Below, one piece after another: positions 1 to 6,767 of a stretch of DNA of 6,767 bases. Under the pieces are notes generated by a model that was not told where the DNA came from, made no database searches, and worked only from the letters and a program-made list of their open reading frames with translations. A program made the position numbers and the translations under genes. Origin of the DNA: Frankiales bacterium (lineage in GTDB: Bacteria > Actinomycetota > Actinomycetes > JAFAQI01); assembly GCA_019246495.1 (NCBI GenBank), contig JAFAQI010000323.1:1-6767 (forward strand), given 5' to 3'. Position 1 is the first letter of the stretch. Each line of letters opens with the position of its first letter.

Positions 1-92
1 CCGCCTACCTCTGCCGCGGCTTCGTCTGCGACGCCCCGACCGCCGACCCGGCCGAGCTCTCCCACCGCCTCGGCGTCGCCGACCCGCCCTGA
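1..92 (+). CDS. C-terminal end of a thioredoxin domain-containing (DUF255/YyaL-like) protein, partial
   Basis: Only the last 29 codons are visible, read from base 3 and ending at the TGA at 90-92. The peptide contains AYLCRGFVC followed by DAPTADPAELSHRLG. This matches my memory of the C-terminal tail of actinobacterial thioredoxin domain-containing proteins (DUF255, YyaL/spermatogenesis-associated protein 20 family), which end in a short Cys-containing 'AYVCRGFVC.aP..dp..L...L' segment. The family pairs an N-terminal thioredoxin-like fold with a six-hairpin, epimerase-like domain; its physiological role is poorly defined, and neither domain is in this window. A hairpin lies 4 bp after the stop. 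The assignment rests on a short tail, so it is probable rather than certain. Confidence 0.7.
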   Translation, partial: AYLCRGFVCDAPTADPAELSHRLGVADPP

Positions 93-95
93 CCC

Positions 96-121
96 TTCGC
101 CTGGGGTTCGCCCAGAGCGAA
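96..121 (+). terminator. Candidate intrinsic terminator after the DUF255-like gene
   Basis: TTCGC CTGGG (96-105) pairs with CCCAG (111-115), then a one-base bulge (A116), then GCGAA (117-121), around a GTTCG loop. This gives a 10-bp stem starting 4 bp after the stop at 92. An alternative hairpin uses GTTCGC (106-111) with GCGAAC (117-122). There is no T-tract, as is common for actinobacterial terminators. Confidence 0.55.
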
Positions 122-141
122 CACCGTTGCGCCTCGATGGC

Positions 142-165
142 TGTAACGCTGTAATCAAGTAAATC
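142..165. repeat. Three tandem 8-bp units carrying GTAA, possible operator
   Basis: The three consecutive octamers are TGTAACGC (142-149), TGTAATCA (150-157) and AGTAAATC (158-165). Each has GTAA at the same phase (143-146, 151-154, 159-162), and the first two also share GCTGTAA (140-146 and 148-154). The segment is an A/T-rich island in very GC-rich DNA, 44 bp before the start of the 173-aa gene. An operator role is inferred; what is directly seen is the periodicity. Confidence 0.5.
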
Positions 166-196
166 ATCCGACGCCTACACCAGGGTCGGCGCAGCC

Positions 197-202
197 GAGG
201 GG
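197..202 (+). promoter_or_regulatory. Ribosome binding site of the 173-aa gene
   Basis: GAGGGG lies 6 bases before the ATG at 209, which supports that start. Confidence 0.7.
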
Positions 203-208
203 CACGAC

Positions 209-730
209 ATGAGCGACGAGATCACCGGCTGGTTCACCGGCCGACTTCCAGCGGACTGGTACGACGGCACGCCCGAGATCACGGTCGACCGCGACCAGAT
301 CGTCGTCGTCGGCACGCTTCCCGAGGTCACGGCCGAAGAGGGCGGAGACCAGTCGCCGCAGGCTCGGCGGGAGGCCGAGCACGGCCGGTTGGCCCGCTTC
401 CGCGAGGACACCCGCGAGCAGCGGATGCGGATCGCCCGCGAGGCCGAGCACCGCTTCGGCCGCAAGGTCGCCTGGGGAGCGACGCTCGGCGACACGACAA
501 CTCGGTTCACCACCCTGTCCGTGCCGGTGATGACCCGGCTGCGCCAACCGGAGCGGCTCGTCCTCGACACGCTCGTCGACGCGGGCGTCGCGCGGTCCCG
601 CTCCGACGCGCTCGCCTGGTGCGTGCGACTCGTCGGACGACACACCGGCGACTGGCTCGAGGAGCTGCGGCAGGCGATGCAGCAGGTCTCCGAAGTACGC
701 GACCGCGGCCCGGAGGCCGCTGCCGGCTGA
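209..730 (+). CDS. Conserved actinobacterial protein with ribbon-helix-helix-like C-terminus
   Basis: The 173-aa protein is predicted soluble, with no signal peptide or membrane segment. Residues 5-37 (ITGWFTGRLP, then EITVDRDQIVVVG) look like a small beta-rich N-terminal part. Residues 48-84 are highly charged and probably helical. Residues 99-143 (RFTTLSVPVMTRL, helix, then ARSRSDALAWCVRLV) follow the strand-helix-helix order of ribbon-helix-helix (CopG/MetJ/Arc-type) DNA-binding folds, including the SRSDAL turn before the second helix. I recognise the sequence as a type widely conserved in actinobacteria but know no experimentally assigned function. It has its own RBS and stands 153 bp before pckG on the same strand, with a candidate promoter between them. 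An 8-bp-periodic repeat lies just upstream, so an autoregulating DNA-binding protein is plausible but unproven. Confidence 0.85.
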   Translation: MSDEITGWFTGRLPADWYDGTPEITVDRDQIVVVGTLPEVTAEEGGDQSPQARREAEHGRLARFREDTREQRMRIAREAEHRFGRKVAWGATLGDTTTRFTTLSVPVMTRLRQPERLVLDTLVDAGVARSRSDALAWCVRLVGRHTGDWLEELRQAMQQVSEVRDRGPEAAAG

Positions 731-772
731 GCCGGCCACCGGCGTTCACTAGGTCGCCGCGCGAGGGTTTCG

Positions 773-796
773 GGAACGTCACCGCTTGTTATAGTT
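773..796 (+). promoter_or_regulatory. Candidate pckG promoter (TATAGT -10, overlapping ECF-like GGAAC-N16-GTT)
   Basis: TATAGT at 790-795 is a near-consensus -10 box, rare in DNA this GC-rich. It would place the transcript start near 802 and give a leader of about 82 nt. No good TTGACA -35 lies 16-18 bp upstream (TTTCGG at 768-773 is the nearest). Instead, GGAAC at 773-777 and GTT at 794-796, separated by 16 bp, resemble an ECF sigma factor promoter. Which form is used cannot be decided from sequence alone. Confidence 0.5.
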
Positions 797-807
797 TTCA
801 CAAGCGG
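782..807. promoter_or_regulatory. Perfect 8-bp inverted repeat spanning the pckG -10 box, candidate operator
   Basis: CCGCTTGT (782-789) and ACAAGCGG (800-807) are exact reverse complements separated by 10 bp. The spacer contains the TATAGT box, so a protein bound to both arms would cover the -10 region and the start point. This geometry suits a dimeric repressor. The spacer is too A/T-rich and the position too promoter-proximal for a terminator to be the preferred reading. The regulator is unknown. Confidence 0.55.
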
Positions 808-843
808 CGGCGTCCCGACATCGGCTTGTGCTAAGGCTCCCGG

Positions 844-869
844 GGCAGGTGCCGCAGTGAGCGCCTGCC
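844..869 (+). promoter_or_regulatory. Leader hairpin just upstream of the pckG ribosome binding site
   Basis: GGCAGGTGC (844-852) pairs with GCGCCTGCC (861-869), with one G-U pair, around an 8-nt loop (853-860). It ends 3 nt before the Shine-Dalgarno and encloses the upstream in-frame GTG at 857. It may influence mRNA stability or translation; a role is inferred only from position. Confidence 0.35.
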
Positions 870-872
870 TTC

Positions 873-878
873 GAGGAG
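873..878 (+). promoter_or_regulatory. Ribosome binding site deciding the pckG start
   Basis: GAGGAG lies 5 bases before the ATG at 884. The alternative in-frame GTG at 857 has no comparable site and sits in the leader hairpin loop. Confidence 0.75.
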
Positions 879-883
879 ACTTG

Positions 884-2704
<1,821 letters not shown>

Positions 2705-2735
2705 TCTGCCAAACCGGGATGGGTCAGGTTCGGGC

Positions 2736-2990
2736 GTGAAGCTCAAGCTCGACCTGCACGACATCTACAACCGCGGCGGGGAGATCGACAAGGCGCTGCG
2801 CGCGATCATCGACGAGGCGGTGGCCAAAAGGGCGCCGCTCGTCGAGATCATTCCCGGCAAGGGGTCTGGTCAGCTGAAGAAGCGGGTGCTGCGCTTCCTT
2901 GACCAGAAGGACATCAAGGCGCTCTATCACCGGGTCGAGAAGGACTCCGACAACTTCGGCCGGATCTTCGTCCACTTCCGCTGGAAATAG
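2736..2990 (+). CDS. Standalone Smr (small MutS-related) domain protein
   Basis: The 84-aa protein is almost entirely one Smr domain. It has the LDLH motif at residues 5-8 (H8) and a PGKGSG loop at 40-45, followed by a basic helix (QLKKRVLRFL) and a C-terminal strand (GRIFVHFRW, 75-83). Smr domains occur at the C-terminus of MutS2 and as single-domain proteins, and several have nicking-endonuclease or RNA-cleaving activity; activity here is not established. The usual His before the Gly loop (HGxGxG) is Pro40 in this protein, while the LDLH His is kept. Translation starts at GTG 2736, with only a weak AGG (2726-2728) upstream. The 31-bp gap after pckG and the strong hairpin after its stop suggest it is the last gene of a pckG transcript. 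A cellular link to PEPCK is not implied. Confidence 0.9.
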   Translation: MKLKLDLHDIYNRGGEIDKALRAIIDEAVAKRAPLVEIIPGKGSGQLKKRVLRFLDQKDIKALYHRVEKDSDNFGRIFVHFRWK

Positions 2991-2994
2991 CGTC

Positions 2995-3036
2995 GAGTGC
3001 GCGCGCTGCCGCTTCTAGCCAGCAGCGCGCGCACTC
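2995..3036. terminator. Bidirectional hairpin terminator between convergent Smr and SIMPL genes
   Basis: GAGTGCGCGCGCTGC (2995-3009) and its exact reverse complement (3022-3036) form a perfect 15-bp, mostly G/C stem with a 12-nt loop. It starts 4 bp after the Smr stop and ends 20 bp from the stop of the convergent gene. There is no T-tract on either side. Its position between two gene ends strongly favours a terminator serving both strands. Confidence 0.85.
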
Positions 3037-3056
3037 AACAGTGGATCAAGCGGCCG

Positions 3057-3812
3057 TCAGGTGAGGGTCCAGACGACGGTGACGTCGACGGTCAGCGTCT
3101 GTTGCCCGGCGCGGATCGGGACGGGGCTGTGGACCGCACCGGCGCTGGCCGCGAAGTCGAGCGAGCGCGAGTAGTCGACCGGCTGAGGCGCCTGCACGAC
3201 CTCGCTGATCTTCTGCACGGCGCCGAGCGACCGGCCGGCGAGGTCGGCGTACTGCTGCGCCTTCTGCTTCGCGTCGGCAAACGCGTTGGTTCGTGCCGAG
3301 GAGAGCAGACCCTGGTCGTTCGCGACGTCGAACGACATGCCACCGACCGACACGTCATTGCCGGCCGATCGTGCACCCGCGGAGATCGTCGCGCCGGCGT
3401 GGCCGAGCGGGCTGATCTTCGCGCTCACGGTCTCCGACGCGTCGTAACCGGTCGGGGTCCCGTTGTTCGTGTAATGCCGGTCCAACGAGAGGTCGGTCGT
3501 CTGCAGGTTCTTTCGCGCGACGCCGGCGTGCTCGAGTGCCGCGAACAGCTTGCGCGCGTCGGCCGCTTGCGCGTCGAGTGCGGCCTGCACGGTCGCGCGC
3601 GTCGCGCGGACGGTGAACGAGACCGTGAGCGTGTCCGGCGCACCGTCGGCGGTTCCTTCTCCGGTGACACTCACGGTGTCGGCCGACGTCGACGACGTCG
3701 CGGCGCGGCCGGTCGGGGCGGCGGCGTGGCCGAGACCGATGACCAGGGCCGTGACGACGACCGCGACGATGGCCGCACCGACGGCCAGGCGTTGCCTCAG
3801 CACTGAGTCCAT
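3057..3812 (-). CDS. SIMPL (DUF541) domain protein, exported or membrane-anchored
   Basis: The 251-aa protein has a short basic N-terminus and a hydrophobic segment at about residues 9-29 (an AIVAVVVTALVIGL core), followed by an Ala/Ser/Thr-rich linker. This indicates a secretion signal or a single N-terminal membrane anchor with the rest outside the cell. The SIMPL/DUF541 domain runs from about residue 45 to the end. It opens with VSVTGEG, continues through an NLQTTDLSL strand (102-110) and a helix ADAKQKAQQYADLAGRSLG (179-197) followed by VQKISE, and ends in alternating strand residues (TLTVDVTVVWTL). Relatives include Brucella BP26/OMP28 and the YggE-type proteins; the biochemical role is unsettled. 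The ATG at 3812 is preferred because AAGGAG lies 6 bases upstream on this strand. An in-frame start at 3842 exists but lies upstream of that site. The gene is divergent from the prenyltransferase gene, with a 95-bp shared gap. Confidence 0.9.
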   Translation of the reverse strand: MDSVLRQRLAVGAAIVAVVVTALVIGLGHAAAPTGRAATSSTSADTVSVTGEGTADGAPDTLTVSFTVRATRATVQAALDAQAADARKLFAALEHAGVARKNLQTTDLSLDRHYTNNGTPTGYDASETVSAKISPLGHAGATISAGARSAGNDVSVGGMSFDVANDQGLLSSARTNAFADAKQKAQQYADLAGRSLGAVQKISEVVQAPQPVDYSRSLDFAASAGAVHSPVPIRAGQQTLTVDVTVVWTLT

Positions 3813-3818
3813 GGCGTG

Positions 3819-3824
3819 CTCCTT
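3819..3824 (-). promoter_or_regulatory. Ribosome binding site deciding the SIMPL gene start
   Basis: AAGGAG on the minus strand is spaced 6 bases from the ATG at 3812. This argues against the longer start at 3842. Confidence 0.75.
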
Positions 3825-3862
3825 CGGAAGATGAGGTCGCACGTTGGACTCGCGCGGCCGGT

Positions 3863-3880
3863 GATCGGTTCGCGCCGATC
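3863..3880. promoter_or_regulatory. Inverted repeat in the divergent SIMPL/prenyltransferase gap
   Basis: GATCGG (3863-3868) and CCGATC (3875-3880) are exact reverse complements with a 6-bp spacer. The repeat lies 15-32 bp upstream of the candidate -10 for the rightward gene. It may be an operator for one or both genes, but 6-bp G/C-rich arms can arise by chance. Confidence 0.35.
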
Positions 3881-3894
3881 GCCGTCACGGCCGT

Positions 3895-3900
3895 TACGCT
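3895..3900 (+). promoter_or_regulatory. Candidate -10 box for a leaderless prenyltransferase transcript
   Basis: TACGCT fits the actinobacterial TANNNT -10 pattern and ends 7 bases before the GTG at 3908, so the transcript would begin at or next to the start codon. No Shine-Dalgarno is seen before that GTG. No clear -35 is visible, which is common in actinobacteria. Confidence 0.5.
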
Positions 3901-3907
3901 GAGCGAC

Positions 3908-4675
3908 GTGGGCTTGCGGGACGTGGTGTACGGCGTTTACGAGCGCCGCCTCGCCCGAGCGCTTCCCGACGGCCCGCGGCCACGCCACGTCGGCGTCATC
4001 CTGGATGGCAACCGGCGCTGGGCGAGAGCGGCCGGCGCCAAGGACGTGAGCCATGGGCACCGGGCCGGCGCCGACCACATCGAGGACCTGCTCAGCTGGT
4101 GCGAGGACGCGCACGTCGAGGTCGTGACGCTGTGGCTGCTGTCGAGCGACAACCTCAACCGCTCGCCGGACGAGCTCGTGCCGCTGCTCGGCATCATCGA
4201 GGACACCGTCCGTGAGCTCGCCGCTCCCGGCAAGCCGTGGCGAGTCAACCCGGTCGGGTCGCTCGACCTGTTGCCGTCGAGCACGGTGCTCGCCCTGAAG
4301 GACGCGGCCGAGTCGACGCGCGACCGGCCGGGGATGCTCGTCAACGCCGCAATCGGCTACGGCGGGCGCCGCGAGATCGCCGACGCGGTGCGCGCACTGC
4401 TCAACGAGCACGCGTCACGCGGCACCTCACTCGAGGAGGTGGCCTCGCTGCTCGACGCGGAGCACATCGCGGAGCACCTCTACACCCGCGGGCAGCCCGA
4501 CCCGGACCTCGTCATCCGCACGTCCGGTGAACAGCGCCTCGGCGGCTTCCTGCTCTGGCAGAGCGCGCACAGCGAGTTCTACTTCTGCGACGCGCTCTGG
4601 CCGGACTTCCGGCGGATCGACTTCCTTCGTGCGCTCCGCTCCTACGCGCTGCGCAACCGCAGGTTCGGCACCTGA
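3908..4675 (+). CDS. Short-chain cis-prenyltransferase, (2Z,6E)-farnesyl diphosphate synthase-like (UppS family)
   Basis: The 255-aa protein belongs to the undecaprenyl diphosphate synthase family, which adds isopentenyl diphosphate to an allylic diphosphate in cis. It is soluble or peripheral at the cytosolic membrane face. Visible motifs are HVGVILDGNRRWAR (catalytic D33, then G34-N35-R36-R37), SSDNLNRSPDE (79-89), GYGGRREI (150-157), the diphosphate-binding RTSGEQR (204-210) and LLWQSAHSEFYF with E223 as the expected Mg ligand. It resembles mycobacterial Rv1086, the Z-FPP synthase that starts decaprenyl phosphate synthesis. L77 occupies the position of Ala69 in E. coli UppS and Leu84 in Rv1086, and a bulky residue there predicts a short C15 product. 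The start is GTG 3908, with no Shine-Dalgarno and a TACGCT box 8-13 bases upstream. The 3' end overlaps the convergent gene by 34 bp. The family is certain; chain length is inferred. Confidence 0.93.
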   Translation: MGLRDVVYGVYERRLARALPDGPRPRHVGVILDGNRRWARAAGAKDVSHGHRAGADHIEDLLSWCEDAHVEVVTLWLLSSDNLNRSPDELVPLLGIIEDTVRELAAPGKPWRVNPVGSLDLLPSSTVLALKDAAESTRDRPGMLVNAAIGYGGRREIADAVRALLNEHASRGTSLEEVASLLDAEHIAEHLYTRGQPDPDLVIRTSGEQRLGGFLLWQSAHSEFYFCDALWPDFRRIDFLRALRSYALRNRRFGT

Positions 4676-6767
4676 AGCCGGCGCCGCCGTGCCATCACCG
4701 CGCACCCGGCGGCAGCCAGCGCCAGCACCGCGGCGAGCCCCGGCAGGGCCATCGATGCGGGCGCATCGATTCGTGACCACAGGCTCGGTGCCGGAATGCG
4801 GACCACCGGTGCGACGACCGACCGGTGATGCCTGCGGTGATGCACCCGGGTGAGCTTGGCCTGGAACGGCGGCAGCACGTCGGCCACCTGCGGGATGTCG
4901 GTGAAGTTCGACGCCTTCGGCGAGGTCGACGGCGTACGCGAGGAGTGCGTGATCGCGTAGGCCGTGACGGTCGACAGTCGCGCGCCGACCGGCGGCTTGC
5001 CGACGAGCGCCCGCGGCACCCGGATCGTGATCAGGTTGCGCTGACCCGCCTGGACCTTGCCGGCCGCGCTGCCGGACGCCGGGTAGAAGGCGTACTTGAT
5101 CGCCAGACCGTCCGTCACCGGTGCGGCCTGACCGGAGAAGAAGCGCCACTGCTGTGCGTTGTCCTCGGCGGCACCGAAGTAGACCCGATGCTTGTAGATC
5201 CACCGCAACATGAACGTCGCATTGGGCAGCGCCGGAGGCGCGATCGCAGCCGCGGCGTCGAGCTTCTGCACGTGGATGGTGATGTTCAGGTCGCCGTTCT
5301 TCAGCCGGGACAGGCAGGCCGAGCGAAGCTCGAGCGCGGGCACGCCCTTGCCCTGCGTCCCCGACTCCGGGATGTCGAACGGCACGGGGTTGCGATGCCG
5401 CTTGGTCGCGACGCAGTTCTTCGGAGTCTTGAGTCGCTTGAGGTGCTTGACGTTCTTGAACAGCGACGGGCCGCCGGACTGGCGGACGAAGTCGGCGAAT
5501 GACGGCGCGGCGAGCGGGCCGTTCGCGACCTCCTGGCCGAGCTGGTTGTCACCGTCGGCGAACGAGACCAGTGCGCGGCCGAACTTGTCGACGACGACGC
5601 GGAAGAAGTCACCGAGCTCGCGGTCACCCGCCGGGCCGTTGTTCGTCGTACATCCCAGGCCCGACAGGCAGACCGGGTCGATGTGGTTGGGATGGTCCGT
5701 CATGCGCGCCTGGTGGAACGTCGGCTTCGCCCGGTTGGCGTTGATGCTCTGTGCCAGGTAGGGGTACCAGGGGCCGTAGTTCGTCGTCGGCTGCCGCGGG
5801 TTGGCGGTCCCATAGAAGACGATGTCGACGCGGCCCTTGCTGCCCGCAACGATCCACGGCATCACGGTGGCCTGGACCGGCGCACCGTTGACGACCACCG
5901 GCTTGGTCCAGTGCTTGAGGCTCGTGCCGACCGTGTGCGTGAGATAGACGCGGTAGTTGGTCTGGTCGGTCCAGGTCAGGTAGGTGATGCCGGCGCGATC
6001 GACGGCCACGGTCGGGAACAGCACCTGGTGGTGGTTCTTGGCCGCGTAGTACTCGTGCAGGCTCGACTTGCCCTTGGTGGTGAACGTCGCGACACCGACA
6101 CCGAGCGGCCGCTCCATCGCGAGGAATGTCGTGCCGTAGTGCGGACTGGTCTTGGTGTTGTCCGTCAGCGCGTTTCCGGCGATCTGGACGTCGAGGATGC
6201 AGGGGGCCGCCTTGCCGGCAGCGTTCTTGCAGATGTTGTTGAACGCCAGCTGCGCGGCGCCGGCCGTGCCCGGCTTCTTCGCGAGCGGCGCGTACTTCAG
6301 GAACTCGCCGTAGCCCTGCTTGCCGACCTCGGTGCCGCCGATCCCCGGAAGCGTGTTGGTGGAGAGGACGCCGTCGCGGTAGATGTACCACTCGACGTGG
6401 TGCTTGAGGTCGGTGGCGAGCCACTGCCGGTCGGTGAAGTAGTTGGCTCCGTCGTGGAAGTTGGCCTCGCACGAGCTCGCGAACGACAGGCCCTTGTCAT
6501 GCGACACGCGAGCGGGCACCTCAGGTGCGCCGCCCAGGTCGATGTTGTAGAGGTCGCCGGTGAACTGGTCGGTCGCGACGTCGCTGTCACCACCGCCGGT
6601 GCACTGGTCGAGCTTGCCGACACCGGGTACGCCGAGGACGTTGAACGTCTGACCCTCGTTGGTGCTGCGCATGAGGAACGACTGCGTGGTCGAGAAACCG
6701 AAGATCGGGCTCTCGTAGACGGTCTTCGCGTCCGGGGCGACGGCGAGCGTCGGCTCCGTGCCGAGAC
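4642..6767 (-). CDS. Sialidase-like beta-propeller protein with C-terminal membrane anchor, N-terminus outside window
   Basis: The frame is open to the window edge (707 codons visible), so the true start and signal peptide lie beyond 6767. The first visible residues are LGTEPTLAVAPDAKTVYESP; an internal Met at 6672 is not the start. Asp-box-like BNR motifs occur as STNEGQTF (6643-6666) and SHDKGLSF (6481-6504). DRQWLATD follows soon after, with later blade-like stretches such as ITYLTWTDQTNYRVYLTHT and MPWIVAGSKGRVDIVFYGT. These fit the exo-alpha-sialidase-like six/seven-bladed propeller fold. Several Cys residues suggest an extracytoplasmic, disulfide-bearing protein. About 240 C-terminal residues form a non-propeller region. 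The C-terminus has a hydrophobic segment (LPGLAAVLALAAAGCAVMA) followed by RRRR, a typical membrane anchor with a cytosolic tail and no LPxTG. I see no FRIP motif or arginine triad in the visible part, so glycosidase activity should not be assumed. The last ten codons overlap the prenyltransferase gene. Confidence 0.8.
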   Translation of the reverse strand, partial: LGTEPTLAVAPDAKTVYESPIFGFSTTQSFLMRSTNEGQTFNVLGVPGVGKLDQCTGGGDSDVATDQFTGDLYNIDLGGAPEVPARVSHDKGLSFASSCEANFHDGANYFTDRQWLATDLKHHVEWYIYRDGVLSTNTLPGIGGTEVGKQGYGEFLKYAPLAKKPGTAGAAQLAFNNICKNAAGKAAPCILDVQIAGNALTDNTKTSPHYGTTFLAMERPLGVGVATFTTKGKSSLHEYYAAKNHHQVLFPTVAVDRAGITYLTWTDQTNYRVYLTHTVGTSLKHWTKPVVVNGAPVQATVMPWIVAGSKGRVDIVFYGTANPRQPTTNYGPWYPYLAQSINANRAKPTFHQARMTDHPNHIDPVCLSGLGCTTNNGPAGDRELGDFFRVVVDKFGRALVSFADGDNQLGQEVANGPLAAPSFADFVRQSGGPSLFKNVKHLKRLKTPKNCVATKRHRNPVPFDIPESGTQGKGVPALELRSACLSRLKNGDLNITIHVQKLDAAAAIAPPALPNATFMLRWIYKHRVYFGAAEDNAQQWRFFSGQAAPVTDGLAIKYAFYPASGSAAGKVQAGQRNLITIRVPRALVGKPPVGARLSTVTAYAITHSSRTPSTSPKASNFTDIPQVADVLPPFQAKLTRVHHRRHHRSVVAPVVRIPAPSLWSRIDAPASMALPGLAAVLALAAAGCAVMARRRRLQVPNLRLRSA

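Noticed and set aside
722..736. GCCGGC-TGA-GCCGGC inverted repeat at the end of the 173-aa gene as a terminator
   Set aside because: The stem is only 6 bp with a 3-nt loop made of the stop codon itself; such G/C palindromes are frequent in this DNA.
857..883. Upstream in-frame GTG (857) or TTG (881) as the pckG start
   Set aside because: GAGGAG at 873-878 is correctly spaced only for the ATG at 884, the 857 codon is in a hairpin loop, and 606 aa matches the usual family length.
3813..3842. Longer SIMPL protein starting at 3842
   Set aside because: The extra ten residues would be encoded over the AAGGAG ribosome binding site of the ATG at 3812, and a signal segment close to the N-terminus is better served by the shorter form.
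3797..4411. Minus-strand open frame antisense to the prenyltransferase gene
   Set aside because: It lies opposite conserved catalytic motifs of the cis-prenyltransferase and crosses the SIMPL start; no domain is recognisable.
4825..5502. Plus-strand open frame of 225 codons within the sialidase-like gene
   Set aside because: It is a shadow of the minus-strand gene, which has coherent Asp boxes, Cys pattern and a membrane anchor; the plus-strand product is Arg-rich with no motif.

Overview
This is an ordinary chromosomal stretch from a high-GC actinobacterium (Actinomycetota, probably an Actinomycetes lineage; I cannot resolve the genus). The grounds are strong G/C third-position bias, a GTP-dependent PEP carboxykinase, a Z-farnesyl-diphosphate-synthase-type cis-prenyltransferase resembling mycobacterial Rv1086, a GTG start that may be leaderless, and a conserved actinobacterial protein with a ribbon-helix-helix-like C-terminus. 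I see no phage, insertion sequence, CRISPR, tRNA or rRNA.

Layout: the 3' end of a thioredoxin-domain (DUF255/YyaL-like) gene (1-92, +) ends at a hairpin terminator. A 116-bp gap with an 8-bp-periodic GTAA repeat follows, then a 173-aa conserved protein (209-730, +). A 153-bp regulatory gap carries a perfect 8+8 inverted repeat around a TATAGT box and leads into pckG (884-2704, +). A standalone 84-aa Smr-domain protein (2736-2990, +) lies 31 bp after pckG and is probably co-transcribed with it. A perfect 15-bp-stem hairpin (2995-3036) separates this run from a convergent SIMPL/DUF541 secreted or anchored protein (3057-3812, -). The SIMPL gene is divergent, across 95 bp, from a short-chain cis-prenyltransferase (3908-4675, +). 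The prenyltransferase gene overlaps tail-to-tail by 34 bp with a large sialidase-like beta-propeller protein that has a C-terminal membrane anchor (4642 to beyond 6767, -, N-terminus outside the window).

Functionally this is a mix: central carbon metabolism (gluconeogenesis, pckG), isoprenoid/lipid-carrier synthesis, nucleic-acid-related Smr, and two exported proteins of unknown role. No multi-gene novel system is evident. The best leads are regulatory: the 8-bp tandem array in front of the putative RHH protein, the inverted repeat over the pckG promoter, and the shared divergent region at 3813-3907. There are also residue-level points: a Leu in the chain-length position of the prenyltransferase and an Arg-to-Ser change next to a phosphate-binding Arg in PckG. 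All noncoding gaps are under 160 bp, so no stretch over 300 bases lacks a gene.
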